A DNA stretch of 15,012 nucleotides, taken from contig JAWXCM010000135.1 in NCBI GenBank assembly GCA_034408745.1, positions 1 through 15,012 of the forward strand, written 5' to 3'. Position 1 is the stretch's first letter; each line of letters starts with the position of its first letter. Origin of the DNA: JAWXCM01 sp034408745. Its GTDB lineage: Bacteria > Acidobacteriota > Terriglobia > Bryobacterales > Bryobacteraceae. Of the stretch, positions 1 to 7,914 are shown piece by piece. Under the pieces are notes generated by a model that ran no database searches, was not told the DNA's origin, and saw only the letters and a program-made list of their open reading frames with translations. The position numbers and the translations under genes were made by a program.

Positions 1-84
1 CCCCTTTTACAGGTGTTTCAGGAGGCTCTCTCCCAGGAAAAACAGGTCGATAATTCCAAACAGTTGATTCTGTTCGGCTTATAG
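1..84 (+). CDS. C-terminal end of an unidentified protein (partial, begins before the window)
   Basis: Frame 1 is open from the first base to a TAG at 82-84 and gives 27 residues with an amphipathic, protein-like composition (ending LILFGL). It has no start inside the window, so it can only be the tail of a gene that begins upstream. Two stem-loops overlap and follow the stop, which suits the 3' end of a transcript. No family can be recognised from so few residues. The same frame stays open after the TAG up to another stop at 280-282, so a decayed gene interrupted by a nonsense codon is a possible alternative. Confidence is low because a 27-codon open stretch can occur by chance. Confidence 0.3.
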   Translation, partial: PLLQVFQEALSQEKQVDNSKQLILFGL

Positions 85-108
85 CCGGACAGCAGTGATT
101 CTTCACTG
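72..108 (+). terminator. Tandem stem-loops, possible terminator or 3'-end structure
   Basis: Two adjacent inverted repeats are visible. The first has arms 72-79 and 83-90 (GTTCGGCT / AGCCGGAC, 8 bp with one G-T wobble, 3-nt loop). The second has arms 93-98 and 103-108 (CAGTGA / TCACTG, 6 perfect bp, 4-nt loop). The first overlaps the TAG that ends the partial frame at 82-84. Neither is followed by a T tract, so a classical Rho-independent terminator is not shown; mRNA 3'-end protection is another possible role. Confidence 0.3.
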
Positions 109-282
109 GTGACGAACTTACTGAATTCCGCCGAATATTCCCTCCGCTACGGCACTCAGACCGACCGCGCGTTCATCACGTTACCGGACAGCGCACGGCG
201 GCGCCGGCTTCAGCGAGGGCTCGTGAAATGGAGAGTCAAGAAACGAGCGGATTTTCCAGTTCAATGGAGGAGTAGCCAGTAG

Positions 283-1079
283 GATTCAACGGACCGTTCG
301 GGAGGCGGAAGGCTGGTCGGCTTTCATGCTTCTGGTACCCATTTTCTTCTCATAAGGGGATCCAGGGGGCGACGTTGTCAGGAGTTGCGGTATGGGATGT
401 GCCAGGAATCGGACTGAACCCGAAGTGGAACTTCTCAGTTCAACACGATGGGGCCGAGGTCCCGGCCTGGTTATCGAATCCTGTTTAGCCCGGCGCGCGA
501 GTGGAAAGCCGGAATTTCGAGAGCAGAGTCGACTTCAACTGGCCGTGTTGTCGTTCGATGCAATGGGAAGCGCGGTGGGCCAATGTGGATGTTCCGATCC
601 AGGGCTGGAGCATGGACCTGGATTACGTCGAGTCAGTCCAGTCGATCAAAAGACGCAGGCGCTCTTTGCGGAGACGTGGATTCGCGCTGTTTCGTAATGG
701 CCGTAAGTGTGGACCAGATCGACTACATCCTGTTGTGCCAGACCAGAGGTGCCTCCTTCGGCTTGCGGGAGGGAGGGCCGCCGGGCGCGCAACGTCGGGC
801 GTAAGCTCACCGTGAAGATGTCGGACACCATGAAGACCGTAAATTCAACGATCACAGGGTCTTGTTGCGGATCTGAATAAGAGGCTTACTCTGTCCAGCA
901 CCGTGCGCAAGTCTGCCAGCTTTCACTCGGTCTCGTCTCGCTCTTCAGTATCCTGAAACGAGAATCGGACGAAACATTGAAACGACTTGCGGGCGATAAA
1001 GGCACCAAAGCGTCGCTAATCCGGTAACTCAGAAAATTGCCCAATTCGACGCGTCATCGAACGCGCGGGCCGAAATGTA
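283..1079. other. About 800 bp without a convincing gene
   Basis: Every open frame here is short, and several overlap in different frames with arginine/glycine/serine-rich translations typical of non-coding GC-rich DNA. None has a recognisable motif, signal peptide or convincing ribosome binding site. Two fragments look slightly more protein-like: a short frame around 378-486 containing GLNPKWNFSVQHDG, and a stop-to-stop stretch of about 49 codons around 879-1026 ending in KGTKASLIR that lacks an ATG or GTG start. They could be remnants of eroded genes, but nothing proves it. No tRNA, repeat array or insertion-sequence end was seen. The stretch also holds the downstream flank of the DUF1552 gene, without a clear terminator. 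Confidence 0.4.
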
Positions 1080-2405
1080 TTAAACCCCGGCCAGCCGGGT
1101 ATCGGCATCCCCAAATCGGTCCACCCTCACGTCCATCCGGTCCATAATCGACAGGAAAAGACTGCAAAGCTTTCGATTTTCGTCGCCGGCGTTCACATAA
1201 TCCAGCGTCCGCCCCGTCTTCAGCGTGCCCCCGAGCCCACCCGCGGTCACCAGCGGCAGCCGCGTATTGTCGTGCTTTCGACCAATCCACATGTTCGAAA
1301 GCCACATCAGACACGAATTATCCAGCACCGTGCCTTCGCCTTCCGGCATCGAGTCCAGCTTTTGTGCCAGATAGGCCAGCTGACTCAGATGGAATCGCGA
1401 AATTCCCTCGTAGCTGTCCGACAAATTATTGTGCGACGCCCCGTGATGGCCGTCTTTGACACCGAGCCACGGGTAGATCATCGCCGACAAATCCCTGGCC
1501 AGCAGCAGCGTGGCCACGCGCGTCTTGTCCGTCTGGAACGCGATCGCGATCACGTCGCACATCAGCCGCGCATGCTCGCGCAAATCCTCGGGCAGCCCGT
1601 TCGCCGGACGGTCCATCGAGAAAACAGGCTTATTCTTCGCCTTCGCGACATCCTCGGCCTTGTCTTTGGCCCCGCGCATCTTGTCGATGCGCGTCTCTAC
1701 CTCGCGAACGCTCGTCAGATATTCCTCCAGCTTCGCCTTGTCCCCCGAACTGATCTTCTTCGTCAGCGACGTCGCGTCCTCGCGCACCCGGTCCAGGATG
1801 CTCATATTCCGCAAACTGCCGCGATTTTCGAACAAATTATCCCAGGCCAGCGACGGATACACTTCATTTGGAACGGGAGATTCGGGGCTCTGCCATGAAA
1901 TATGAGAGCTGTAGGCGAGCGAGAAATTGGTCTCGTGATAACCGGTCATCGGCTGCTCGCAGGCCAGAACAATGCTCGACTGCGGCGTGTCCTGCCCAAC
2001 CCGGCTCGCAATCATCTGGTCGACTGTGATGCCGGCCCGCAGAATCGCGCCTTTCTGGATCGCCGCGCCCGACAGCAGCGCGCCCGTCTGCGCCGGATGA
2101 ATTCCCTGGCCAGTCGCACGCTTCTGGAACAGACCGTGAATGACGTTGACCTTGCCCTTGATCGGCTCCAGCGGCGACAACGTCTTGCTCAGCTTCATCT
2201 CAGCGCCCGAGCCCTCGCTGCCCCAGTGGTCCTCATTGACGCCATTGCCCATGAAGATCACGCCGAAGCGCTTCGGGAACTGTTGCGCAGCCGTCGAACC
2301 ACCCGCGGGCGCTGCAGCGAAGCAGGGAAGGGACTCCATCCAGGGGAGTGCCATAGTCACGCCGGCGCCACGCAGCACCGTCCGTCGCGAAATCCGTTTG
2401 CTCAT
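1080..2405 (-). CDS. Tat-exported DUF1552 domain-containing protein
   Basis: This 441-residue protein belongs to the DUF1552 family, whose biochemical function is unknown. The N-terminus carries a twin-arginine signal (SRRTVLR at residues 6-12, then a hydrophobic stretch to about residue 32), so it is probably exported folded by the Tat pathway. The DUF1552 domain fills roughly residues 40-435, with typical segments such as FMGNGVNEDHW, GIHPAQTGALLSG, and the histidine-rich GVKDGHHGASHN. Length is normal for the family. The start is supported by a GAGGG ribosome binding site lying in the 6-bp gap after the stop of the upstream DUF1592 gene (TAACTGAGGGCTTATG). This close spacing indicates one operon with likely translational coupling. 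In Acidobacteriota and Planctomycetota the two families repeatedly occur side by side, which suggests a joint exported system, possibly involving a cofactor loaded before export. Family assignment is secure; role is not. Confidence 0.93.
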   Translation of the reverse strand: MSKRISRRTVLRGAGVTMALPWMESLPCFAAAPAGGSTAAQQFPKRFGVIFMGNGVNEDHWGSEGSGAEMKLSKTLSPLEPIKGKVNVIHGLFQKRATGQGIHPAQTGALLSGAAIQKGAILRAGITVDQMIASRVGQDTPQSSIVLACEQPMTGYHETNFSLAYSSHISWQSPESPVPNEVYPSLAWDNLFENRGSLRNMSILDRVREDATSLTKKISSGDKAKLEEYLTSVREVETRIDKMRGAKDKAEDVAKAKNKPVFSMDRPANGLPEDLREHARLMCDVIAIAFQTDKTRVATLLLARDLSAMIYPWLGVKDGHHGASHNNLSDSYEGISRFHLSQLAYLAQKLDSMPEGEGTVLDNSCLMWLSNMWIGRKHDNTRLPLVTAGGLGGTLKTGRTLDYVNAGDENRKLCSLFLSIMDRMDVRVDRFGDADTRLAGV

Positions 2406-2411
2406 AAGCCC

Positions 2412-5400
2412 TCAGTTAGCCCGCGCCACTTGCGGTTTTACGGCCGAGCTTAGTGTCTCGGACCTTCGGTTAATAAACTGCGGACTGGTCACAATCGCTT
2501 CCACCAGCCCGCTAAACTTGTACCCACCAGCCACCACGGCGGCTGTCATTTTCTCGATCGCCGGCTCATCGGACAGCAACAGCGATCTGCTCAGTGAGTA
2601 GGCGAGCAATTTGCGGCTCAGGTTATCCAGATAATCTTTTTGTCTGTGCTCCCGGATGTACGACAAAACCGCCTCGTACCCCGAGCCTTCCGTCCCGCCC
2701 GGAAACACTGCCTTCGTATCCACCGGACGTCCGCCCAGATCGGCCGTGCGCTTCTCCCCCGTCGGTCCGTAATTCTCAAAAGCCAGACCGAACGAGTCGA
2801 ACCGCGCATGACACGCCGCGCACGCCGGATTCTCCCGATGCTTCGCCAGCATGTCGCGCAACGGCAGATCCGCCTTCGATTCATCGGCCGGAAGTTCGGG
2901 AACGTTAGGCGGAGGAGGCGGAATCGTCTCACCCAGCACCCGTCGCACCACCCAGTAACCCCGCTTAACAGGGCTTGTTCGCAGTCCCGGAGCATTCAGC
3001 GTCAGGAACGCCGCCATTGGCAGAATTCCGCCACGCCCGTACTGCGCCGCGTCGTCCACCCTCACCCAATGGTCGTTCTTCCCGCTCACCTCCGGCATCC
3101 CGTAGTGCTTCGCCAAAACCGGATTCACGAACGTGTGTTTTCCGTACAGCAAATCCAGCACGGAACGGTCGCTGCGAATCACGTCCTCGATGAATCGGAC
3201 CGGTTCCTCGAACATCGCCGACCGCAATTCGTTCGTAAAGTGCGGAAATCGGCCGCGGTCTACTGAGCTAATATCCTCAAAGCGCCGGAATTCCAGCCAG
3301 TTGCCTGCAAATTCCGTCGCCAGCCCCTTCGCCCGGTCGTCCTTCAGCATCCGGCGAACCTGCGCCCGCAGCACTTCGGGACGTCCCAGGTCACCCTTCG
3401 CCGCATGGGACAGCAACTCGACATCCGGCATCGTCGACCAGATGAAATAGCTAATCCGGTTCGCGAGTGCATAGGACGACAGCGGAACCGTCTTTCCCGA
3501 GGGTGCTCGCGACAGCACCTGCGGCGGGTCCACCCGGTACAGGAAATTCGGCGACATCAAAATGCTAACCACCGAATCGCGCACAGCCTCTTCATGCGTC
3601 AGCGCACTCTTCTCCCGCAGCGTGTTGTAAAACTCTTTGATCCTCGCGCCCTCGGCCGCTGTCACGGGCCTGCGCCATGCTTTCGCGGCGAATGGCAGCA
3701 GTGCGTCCAGATGCTTCGGAGTGGAGTCGAGACGAACCTTCTCGATGGCCCGCAGCGAATCGTTCACCCACTGGAAGTGGTAACGAATAGCCCCCAGCGC
3801 CACCGGGCCAGCGTCCACCGATATCGCCTTGGCAAGGTACTGATCGCGAAGCCCGAAGATCACCTTTGGCGAAGCGACTTCCGCATCGGGCGGACGGAAA
3901 CTGCCCGACTCGCGTCCGCGCCCCTCCACCTCGCCGCTCTGGTTGAAGTAATACTGGACATACGTGCGCATGGTGTAGTCACCCATGTACTCGAAATCCA
4001 GCCAGAGTCGGTCCAGTTCTTTTTTGCCCGCGTCGTCGAGGATCAGTTCCTGAAGCGGCGTGTCGTCGCGCCAGTAGCCCATCACATTGTGATAGCCCGC
4101 GCTCAGCAGACGGCCTTTATCCTGCGAATCGTCCGGGAAGAACCGGCCGCGTTCCTTAATAAAAAAATTGTCGGGAAATACATCGGCCAGCGCCGTAAAT
4201 GCCGCTTCCCATTTCTCGCGCTGTCCCGCCGGCACCGTCAGTTCGACCGCGTCGGCAGCCCGCGCCTTCACCATCAGGGCCGCGGCCCGTACCGCCGCCT
4301 CGCCCCCGAGACCCGCGTACCGCGGCATGTTGGCCGGCGCCTCCGGCGGTGGGTCGTTCTCCATCCGAAGTGCCTTCGGGTCAAACTTCCGGCGGCTGGC
4401 GTTGAACTGACGGAACTTGTAATTCATCAGCGGCTGCGACGTGGAGCTCAGTCCGCGCACGATCGGCGAGACGAACTCCATCGCCGTTACCTTGCGCATG
4501 CGAACCACGTAATCCCGCATCGCCACGCACTGCTTCCGGATCTCTTCCTCGTTCCCCTGAGCCGGCAGCGCGCGCCACATGGTGCGCAGCTTTTTCACCG
4601 GACCGGCTTCGACGGTCGCCGGGTCCTTCGTCTCGCCCAGAATCCGCCAGACCATCGGCAGGTACTTCGCGCTTAGTTTCGACTCAGCCGCCGCACTGGC
4701 AAGCGTCATGCGGGGTTTGCCGAGGGCTGCGCGATTCTTATACTTCCACGCCGCCAGAAAATATTCGGAATAATCGGTGGGCTGCCGCAGATAGAAGTCG
4801 ACGACTCGCTGAATGGCGTACTTTTCCCGGTCCGTCTCCACCAGCATTGTGTGTGGCGAGAAGGCAATTCCGTCGGGAGTCAGCACCATGTGGTTGCCCA
4901 CTTCGCGCGCGGCCTGCAGATATTTGTTGAGCAAAGCCGGGGACATATTCAGGGACTCGCCCGAATTGTCGAAACCAGCGGGATTCGCCGGGTCCACCGG
5001 GAATTCCTTCGTCGGCTGCATGTCGATGCCCGTCAGATCGCGAACCGTGTAGTTGTACTCGGCGTTGCTAAGGCGCCGCGCCAGCACCTGCCCAGGGTCC
5101 CCGGCGTTCTTCTTTGCCTCAGTGGTACGCACGGCGCGAATCCAGTCCACCAGCGCCTGCCGTTCCACTTCAGACGGCTGTTTACCGCCAATGGGAGGCA
5201 TCTGCTTCGCCGCGACCCGATCCAGAACCAGGTTCCAGTGCCCAATGTCCTCGACAACCGAAGCCATCGAGCCGTAGCGCTGCATATTGAACTGCGCGAC
5301 CGGGGTTTTACCGCCGTGACAGCCTCCGCAATACGAGGCCACAAACGGCTTCACTGTCTTGTCGAAATCCTGCTCCAGGGTAGCGGCCTGAACCGTCCCG

Positions 5401-5435
5401 GCGAGCAGACACAAAAATACCCCGCCACACTTCAT
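2412..5435 (-). CDS. Secreted multi-domain haem protein (DUF1587/DUF1595/DUF1592/DUF1588/DUF1585)
   Basis: The chosen ATG at 5435-5433 gives 1007 residues and starts a clear Sec signal peptide (MKCGGVFLCLLAGTVQA, cleavage near residue 17). The open frame continues upstream to 5903, but that part is antisense to the divergent hydrolase and lacks protein character. The mature N-terminus has a cytochrome-like CxxCH motif (CGGCH, 36-40) followed by a QMPP segment at about 78-81, where Met may be the distal haem ligand. Then come DUF1587 (about 117-180), a long central region (about 190-570), DUF1595 (about 576-636), DUF1592 (about 650-778), DUF1588 with a second CxxCH (CAACH, 872-876), and DUF1585 (about 905-990). 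Such proteins are presumed periplasmic c-type cytochrome-linked proteins with unknown substrate. It is the first gene of an operon with DUF1552. The size exceeds many family members because of the central region. Domain boundaries are estimates. Confidence 0.93.
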   Translation of the reverse strand: MKCGGVFLCLLAGTVQAATLEQDFDKTVKPFVASYCGGCHGGKTPVAQFNMQRYGSMASVVEDIGHWNLVLDRVAAKQMPPIGGKQPSEVERQALVDWIRAVRTTEAKKNAGDPGQVLARRLSNAEYNYTVRDLTGIDMQPTKEFPVDPANPAGFDNSGESLNMSPALLNKYLQAAREVGNHMVLTPDGIAFSPHTMLVETDREKYAIQRVVDFYLRQPTDYSEYFLAAWKYKNRAALGKPRMTLASAAAESKLSAKYLPMVWRILGETKDPATVEAGPVKKLRTMWRALPAQGNEEEIRKQCVAMRDYVVRMRKVTAMEFVSPIVRGLSSTSQPLMNYKFRQFNASRRKFDPKALRMENDPPPEAPANMPRYAGLGGEAAVRAAALMVKARAADAVELTVPAGQREKWEAAFTALADVFPDNFFIKERGRFFPDDSQDKGRLLSAGYHNVMGYWRDDTPLQELILDDAGKKELDRLWLDFEYMGDYTMRTYVQYYFNQSGEVEGRGRESGSFRPPDAEVASPKVIFGLRDQYLAKAISVDAGPVALGAIRYHFQWVNDSLRAIEKVRLDSTPKHLDALLPFAAKAWRRPVTAAEGARIKEFYNTLREKSALTHEEAVRDSVVSILMSPNFLYRVDPPQVLSRAPSGKTVPLSSYALANRISYFIWSTMPDVELLSHAAKGDLGRPEVLRAQVRRMLKDDRAKGLATEFAGNWLEFRRFEDISSVDRGRFPHFTNELRSAMFEEPVRFIEDVIRSDRSVLDLLYGKHTFVNPVLAKHYGMPEVSGKNDHWVRVDDAAQYGRGGILPMAAFLTLNAPGLRTSPVKRGYWVVRRVLGETIPPPPPNVPELPADESKADLPLRDMLAKHRENPACAACHARFDSFGLAFENYGPTGEKRTADLGGRPVDTKAVFPGGTEGSGYEAVLSYIREHRQKDYLDNLSRKLLAYSLSRSLLLSDEPAIEKMTAAVVAGGYKFSGLVEAIVTSPQFINRRSETLSSAVKPQVARAN

Positions 5436-5529
5436 AGCTGCCGCGAGCGTATCACATTCCACAACTCTCTCGCGCCCCGGCGATGCCCCAAACTGGTACG
5501 ATCTCCAATGTGACAAGAATAGGGGAAGA

Positions 5530-6753
5530 ATGATTCGCTTCGCGCCGGTCCTGATCGCAGCGGTCGCATTCGCGCAGTCGCCCGCCGAGCCAGTGCGGCT
5601 GAACCAGCTCGGCCCGTATGGCCCGTGGCTCTCGCGCGATGTTTTGGGCGACGGTCCCGCGTCCCTCTCCTTCCGCACCGGAAAGTGGCAGTCCGTCGAC
5701 CAGTGGCGCAACATTGCACAGGCCCGCGCACTCGAACGCATTGCCCCGGTGAACCTCGGCGGCACGCCCAAAGTGACCGTCACCCGGAAAGTCGAGTACG
5801 ACGGGCTCGACATCGAATTCCTGACGTGGCAGCTCCCCATGGGGCCGCCCACTGAAGCCGTCCTGCTGAAGCCATCAGGCGCCAAAGGCCCGCTCCCCGG
5901 CATCCTCGCCCTCCACGATCACGGCGGCAATAAGTTTCTCGGGTGGCGCAAAATCGTTCGCGTCGACAACGACCCGTGGCCAATCGTCGAGAAGCACCAG
6001 GCCCACTATTACGAAGGAAAAGCCTGGGCGAACGAGATCGCCAAACGCGGGTACGCTGTCCTGGTTCATGACACGTTCCCGTTTGGCAGCCGGCGGGTGC
6101 GCGTGAGCGAAGTATCGGAACGCGTCCGCGCCAATGGAGTCGACCCGGAGCCCACGGACGCAGATGGGATCGCCAAATACAACGCTTTCGCCGCGGCCCA
6201 TGAGCACATCATGGAGAAGAGCCTGCTTTCCGCCGGAACCACCTGGCCCGGCGTCTACCTGGTTGAGGATCAGCGAGCCCTCGACATCCTGGCGGCGCGT
6301 CCGGAGGTCGACCGGGAACGCCTGGGCTGCGCGGGCCTCTCGGGTGGCGGCATGCGCACCGTCTTCCTCGGCGGACTTGACCCGCGTATCAAAGTCGCGA
6401 TTCCGGTCGGCTTCATGACTACATGGCGCGACTTCCTGCTCGACAAGGCGTTTACACATACGTGGATGACTTACGTTCCACTGTTACCGAAGGAGCTCGA
6501 CTTCCCGGAGATTCTGGCGCTGCGGGCTCCGGCTGCGACTTTGGTCCTGAACAACCGCCAGGATCAGCTGTTCACCTTGTCTGAGATGGAGCGAGCCGAC
6601 GCCATGATGGCGGACACGTTCCGCCGTGCCGGCGCCTCAGACCACTACCGGACGAAGTTCTACGATGGCCCGCACAAGTTCGACCTCGCCATGCAGGCCG
6701 ATGCGTTCGACTGGTTCGACCGGTACCTGAAGCCGGGAGTTAGCAAGCCATGA
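5530..6753 (+). CDS. Secreted alpha/beta hydrolase (dienelactone hydrolase / acetyl-xylan-esterase-like)
   Basis: The 407-residue protein has a Sec signal peptide (cleavage after AVAFA, residue 15) and an alpha/beta-hydrolase fold from about residue 85. Visible catalytic features are an oxyanion-side HDHGG motif (129-133), the nucleophile elbow GLSGG (269-273) with Ser271, a probable acid Asp345 in NNRQDQLF, and His382 in YDGPHKFD. All three triad residues are therefore present, so it should be an active esterase or related hydrolase in the periplasm or outside the cell. The substrate cannot be read from sequence; large secreted hydrolases of this type often act on esterified carbohydrates or xenobiotic esters. 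The ATG at 5530 follows a purine-rich AGGGGAAG ribosome site at 5521-5528, although spacing is short. It is divergent from the DUF1592 operon across 94 bp and overlaps the next gene by ATGA, which suggests co-translation with it. Confidence 0.9.
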   Translation: MIRFAPVLIAAVAFAQSPAEPVRLNQLGPYGPWLSRDVLGDGPASLSFRTGKWQSVDQWRNIAQARALERIAPVNLGGTPKVTVTRKVEYDGLDIEFLTWQLPMGPPTEAVLLKPSGAKGPLPGILALHDHGGNKFLGWRKIVRVDNDPWPIVEKHQAHYYEGKAWANEIAKRGYAVLVHDTFPFGSRRVRVSEVSERVRANGVDPEPTDADGIAKYNAFAAAHEHIMEKSLLSAGTTWPGVYLVEDQRALDILAARPEVDRERLGCAGLSGGGMRTVFLGGLDPRIKVAIPVGFMTTWRDFLLDKAFTHTWMTYVPLLPKELDFPEILALRAPAATLVLNNRQDQLFTLSEMERADAMMADTFRRAGASDHYRTKFYDGPHKFDLAMQADAFDWFDRYLKPGVSKP

Positions 6754-7901
6754 AGCTATGTGTTTTCGCCCTGCTGGCCTCTGCCGCCCTGGCCCAGCAG
6801 CCGCAGCAGCCGCAAAACCAGCTGCCGGATTGCCCGGACGGGCCGGTCTTTTCCGTGCTGCCGTTTGCACTTGAGGACTTCCTCGCGTTCCGGCCGCTTG
6901 GCTTCGTTTCGCTGCCCGTGCACCTGTTCCCGGCCAAGCACTCGGCGTTTGTGATGGCTCTTCCAGGCGACCCGACTCCCGTCCGCCAGATGCGCTTCCC
7001 GGGCGATATGTGGGTCACGGAGATCTGGTCGACCGCCTATCCGTCCGGCGGCTCGGGCTACCAGCTCTACTACCAACCGTGCCGCCAGATGCGAGGCTAT
7101 TTCAACCACCTTGGCTCGTTGTCGGACCGGCTGAAGGCCATCTTTGACGCCGCGCCGTCGAAGAGCTGTTACGACTTCAATGACCAGACTGGCGTGATCG
7201 TCAAGTGCTCCGTGCGGGTGTTTGAGAAAGTGCTTGCGGGGGAACATGCCGGGGCGTCTGGCGACGGTACGGGTGGGGTGGATTTCGGCCTTTCCGATAT
7301 GCGGCGCAAGCCCGAGGGTCTGGCTGTGCTGGAGCACTACCCATTCGATTACCCGTATTACGTCTCGCCTTTCGAGTATTTTCCAGACGACGTCAAGTCG
7401 CAGTTCGAACCGAAACTGACCAGTTGGGATGGTCAGGTGCAGCGGACAGCGGAGCCTCGCTGGGGGACGTTTCGTCCTGACATTGTGGGTACCGCGCAGG
7501 GAAACTGGTTCCGCCCGGGCATTTATCTGCGAGACGTCCAGGACTACAGCCCGTCACTCGCCCTGGTGTCGGATTACATTGACCCGGCTGTGCCCATCAT
7601 CGCCGCGGGCTTGTCGCTGCCGGGAGTCAGGATGGCCCCGTACTCCTTCACTCCGCAGGACGACGACACCCGGATCAACGCGCCGTTCCGGAAGGTGACT
7701 GCCGACGGCAACGTCTACTGCTATGACCGCTGGAGCATGGCTCGGACTCCGGGCCGGCTGGCGATCGGCAACCTGGGAGGCATTCTGCTGCTCAGTATGC
7801 CCGACCCGAACACGTTGCTGGTGGAGAAACAAACCGCCGGTACGTGCGCCGAATCGCAGCCGTGGCAGCAAACCGAGGCTGCTGTGAGGTTTGAAAGGTA
7901 G
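6750..7901 (+). CDS. Secreted protein of unknown function, distantly M23-peptidase-like
   Basis: The 383-residue protein starts with a Sec signal peptide (cleavage after ALA, residue 15), followed by a short Gln/Pro-rich segment (16-23). The mature part has six cysteines (28, 111, 140, 153, 324, 366), which could form disulfides in an exported protein. A segment around 111-125 (CRQMRGYFNHLGSLS) recalls the conserved His-Leu-Ser strand of M23-type (LytM) metallopeptidases, and a downstream GTAQGNWF (247-254) plus DGNVYCYD (319-326) recur in exported proteins of this kind from memory. However, the paired zinc motifs of true M23 enzymes (HxxxD and HxH) are not evident, so enzymatic activity is doubtful. 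Its ATG overlaps the TGA of the hydrolase gene (ATGA at 6750-6753), indicating an operon with translational coupling; the two may act on the same extracellular substrate. That it is a gene is secure; the family link is tentative. Confidence 0.88.
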   Translation: MKLCVFALLASAALAQQPQQPQNQLPDCPDGPVFSVLPFALEDFLAFRPLGFVSLPVHLFPAKHSAFVMALPGDPTPVRQMRFPGDMWVTEIWSTAYPSGGSGYQLYYQPCRQMRGYFNHLGSLSDRLKAIFDAAPSKSCYDFNDQTGVIVKCSVRVFEKVLAGEHAGASGDGTGGVDFGLSDMRRKPEGLAVLEHYPFDYPYYVSPFEYFPDDVKSQFEPKLTSWDGQVQRTAEPRWGTFRPDIVGTAQGNWFRPGIYLRDVQDYSPSLALVSDYIDPAVPIIAAGLSLPGVRMAPYSFTPQDDDTRINAPFRKVTADGNVYCYDRWSMARTPGRLAIGNLGGILLLSMPDPNTLLVEKQTAGTCAESQPWQQTEAAVRFER

Positions 7902-7914
7902 ACGGGCCGTCTAC
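7898..7914. terminator. Perfect palindrome across two convergent stop codons, candidate bidirectional terminator
   Basis: GTAGACGG (7898-7905) and CCGTCTAC (7907-7914) are exact inverted repeats separated by one base. The TAG of the + strand gene (7899-7901) lies in the left arm and the TAG of the - strand gene (complement of 7911-7913) lies in the right arm. A strong hairpin would form in both transcripts. Neither side has a long T tract (the - strand transcript would continue CTTTCAAA), so intrinsic termination may be weak. The position between convergent genes with only 9 bp between stops supports a transcription-blocking role. Confidence 0.5.

Noticed and set aside
501..815. Overlapping open frames of about 100 codons between 392 and 855
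   Set aside because: Three frames on one strand and one on the other are open over the same bases, with no motif or ribosome site to prefer any; the compositions look non-coding.
3405..4676. 423-codon + strand open frame inside the DUF1592 gene
   Set aside because: The translation is Arg/His-rich without motifs and lies antisense to a protein with clear domain signatures.
5436..5529. Promoters in the divergent spacer between DUF1592 and the hydrolase
   Set aside because: Promoters must be near, but no hexamer pair with good match and spacing was found on either strand; TTGTCA on the - strand lacks a matching -10.
5436..5903. 156-codon upstream extension of the DUF1592 frame
   Set aside because: It overlaps the signal peptide and start of the divergent hydrolase and would bury the obvious Sec signal at residue 157 of the extended frame.
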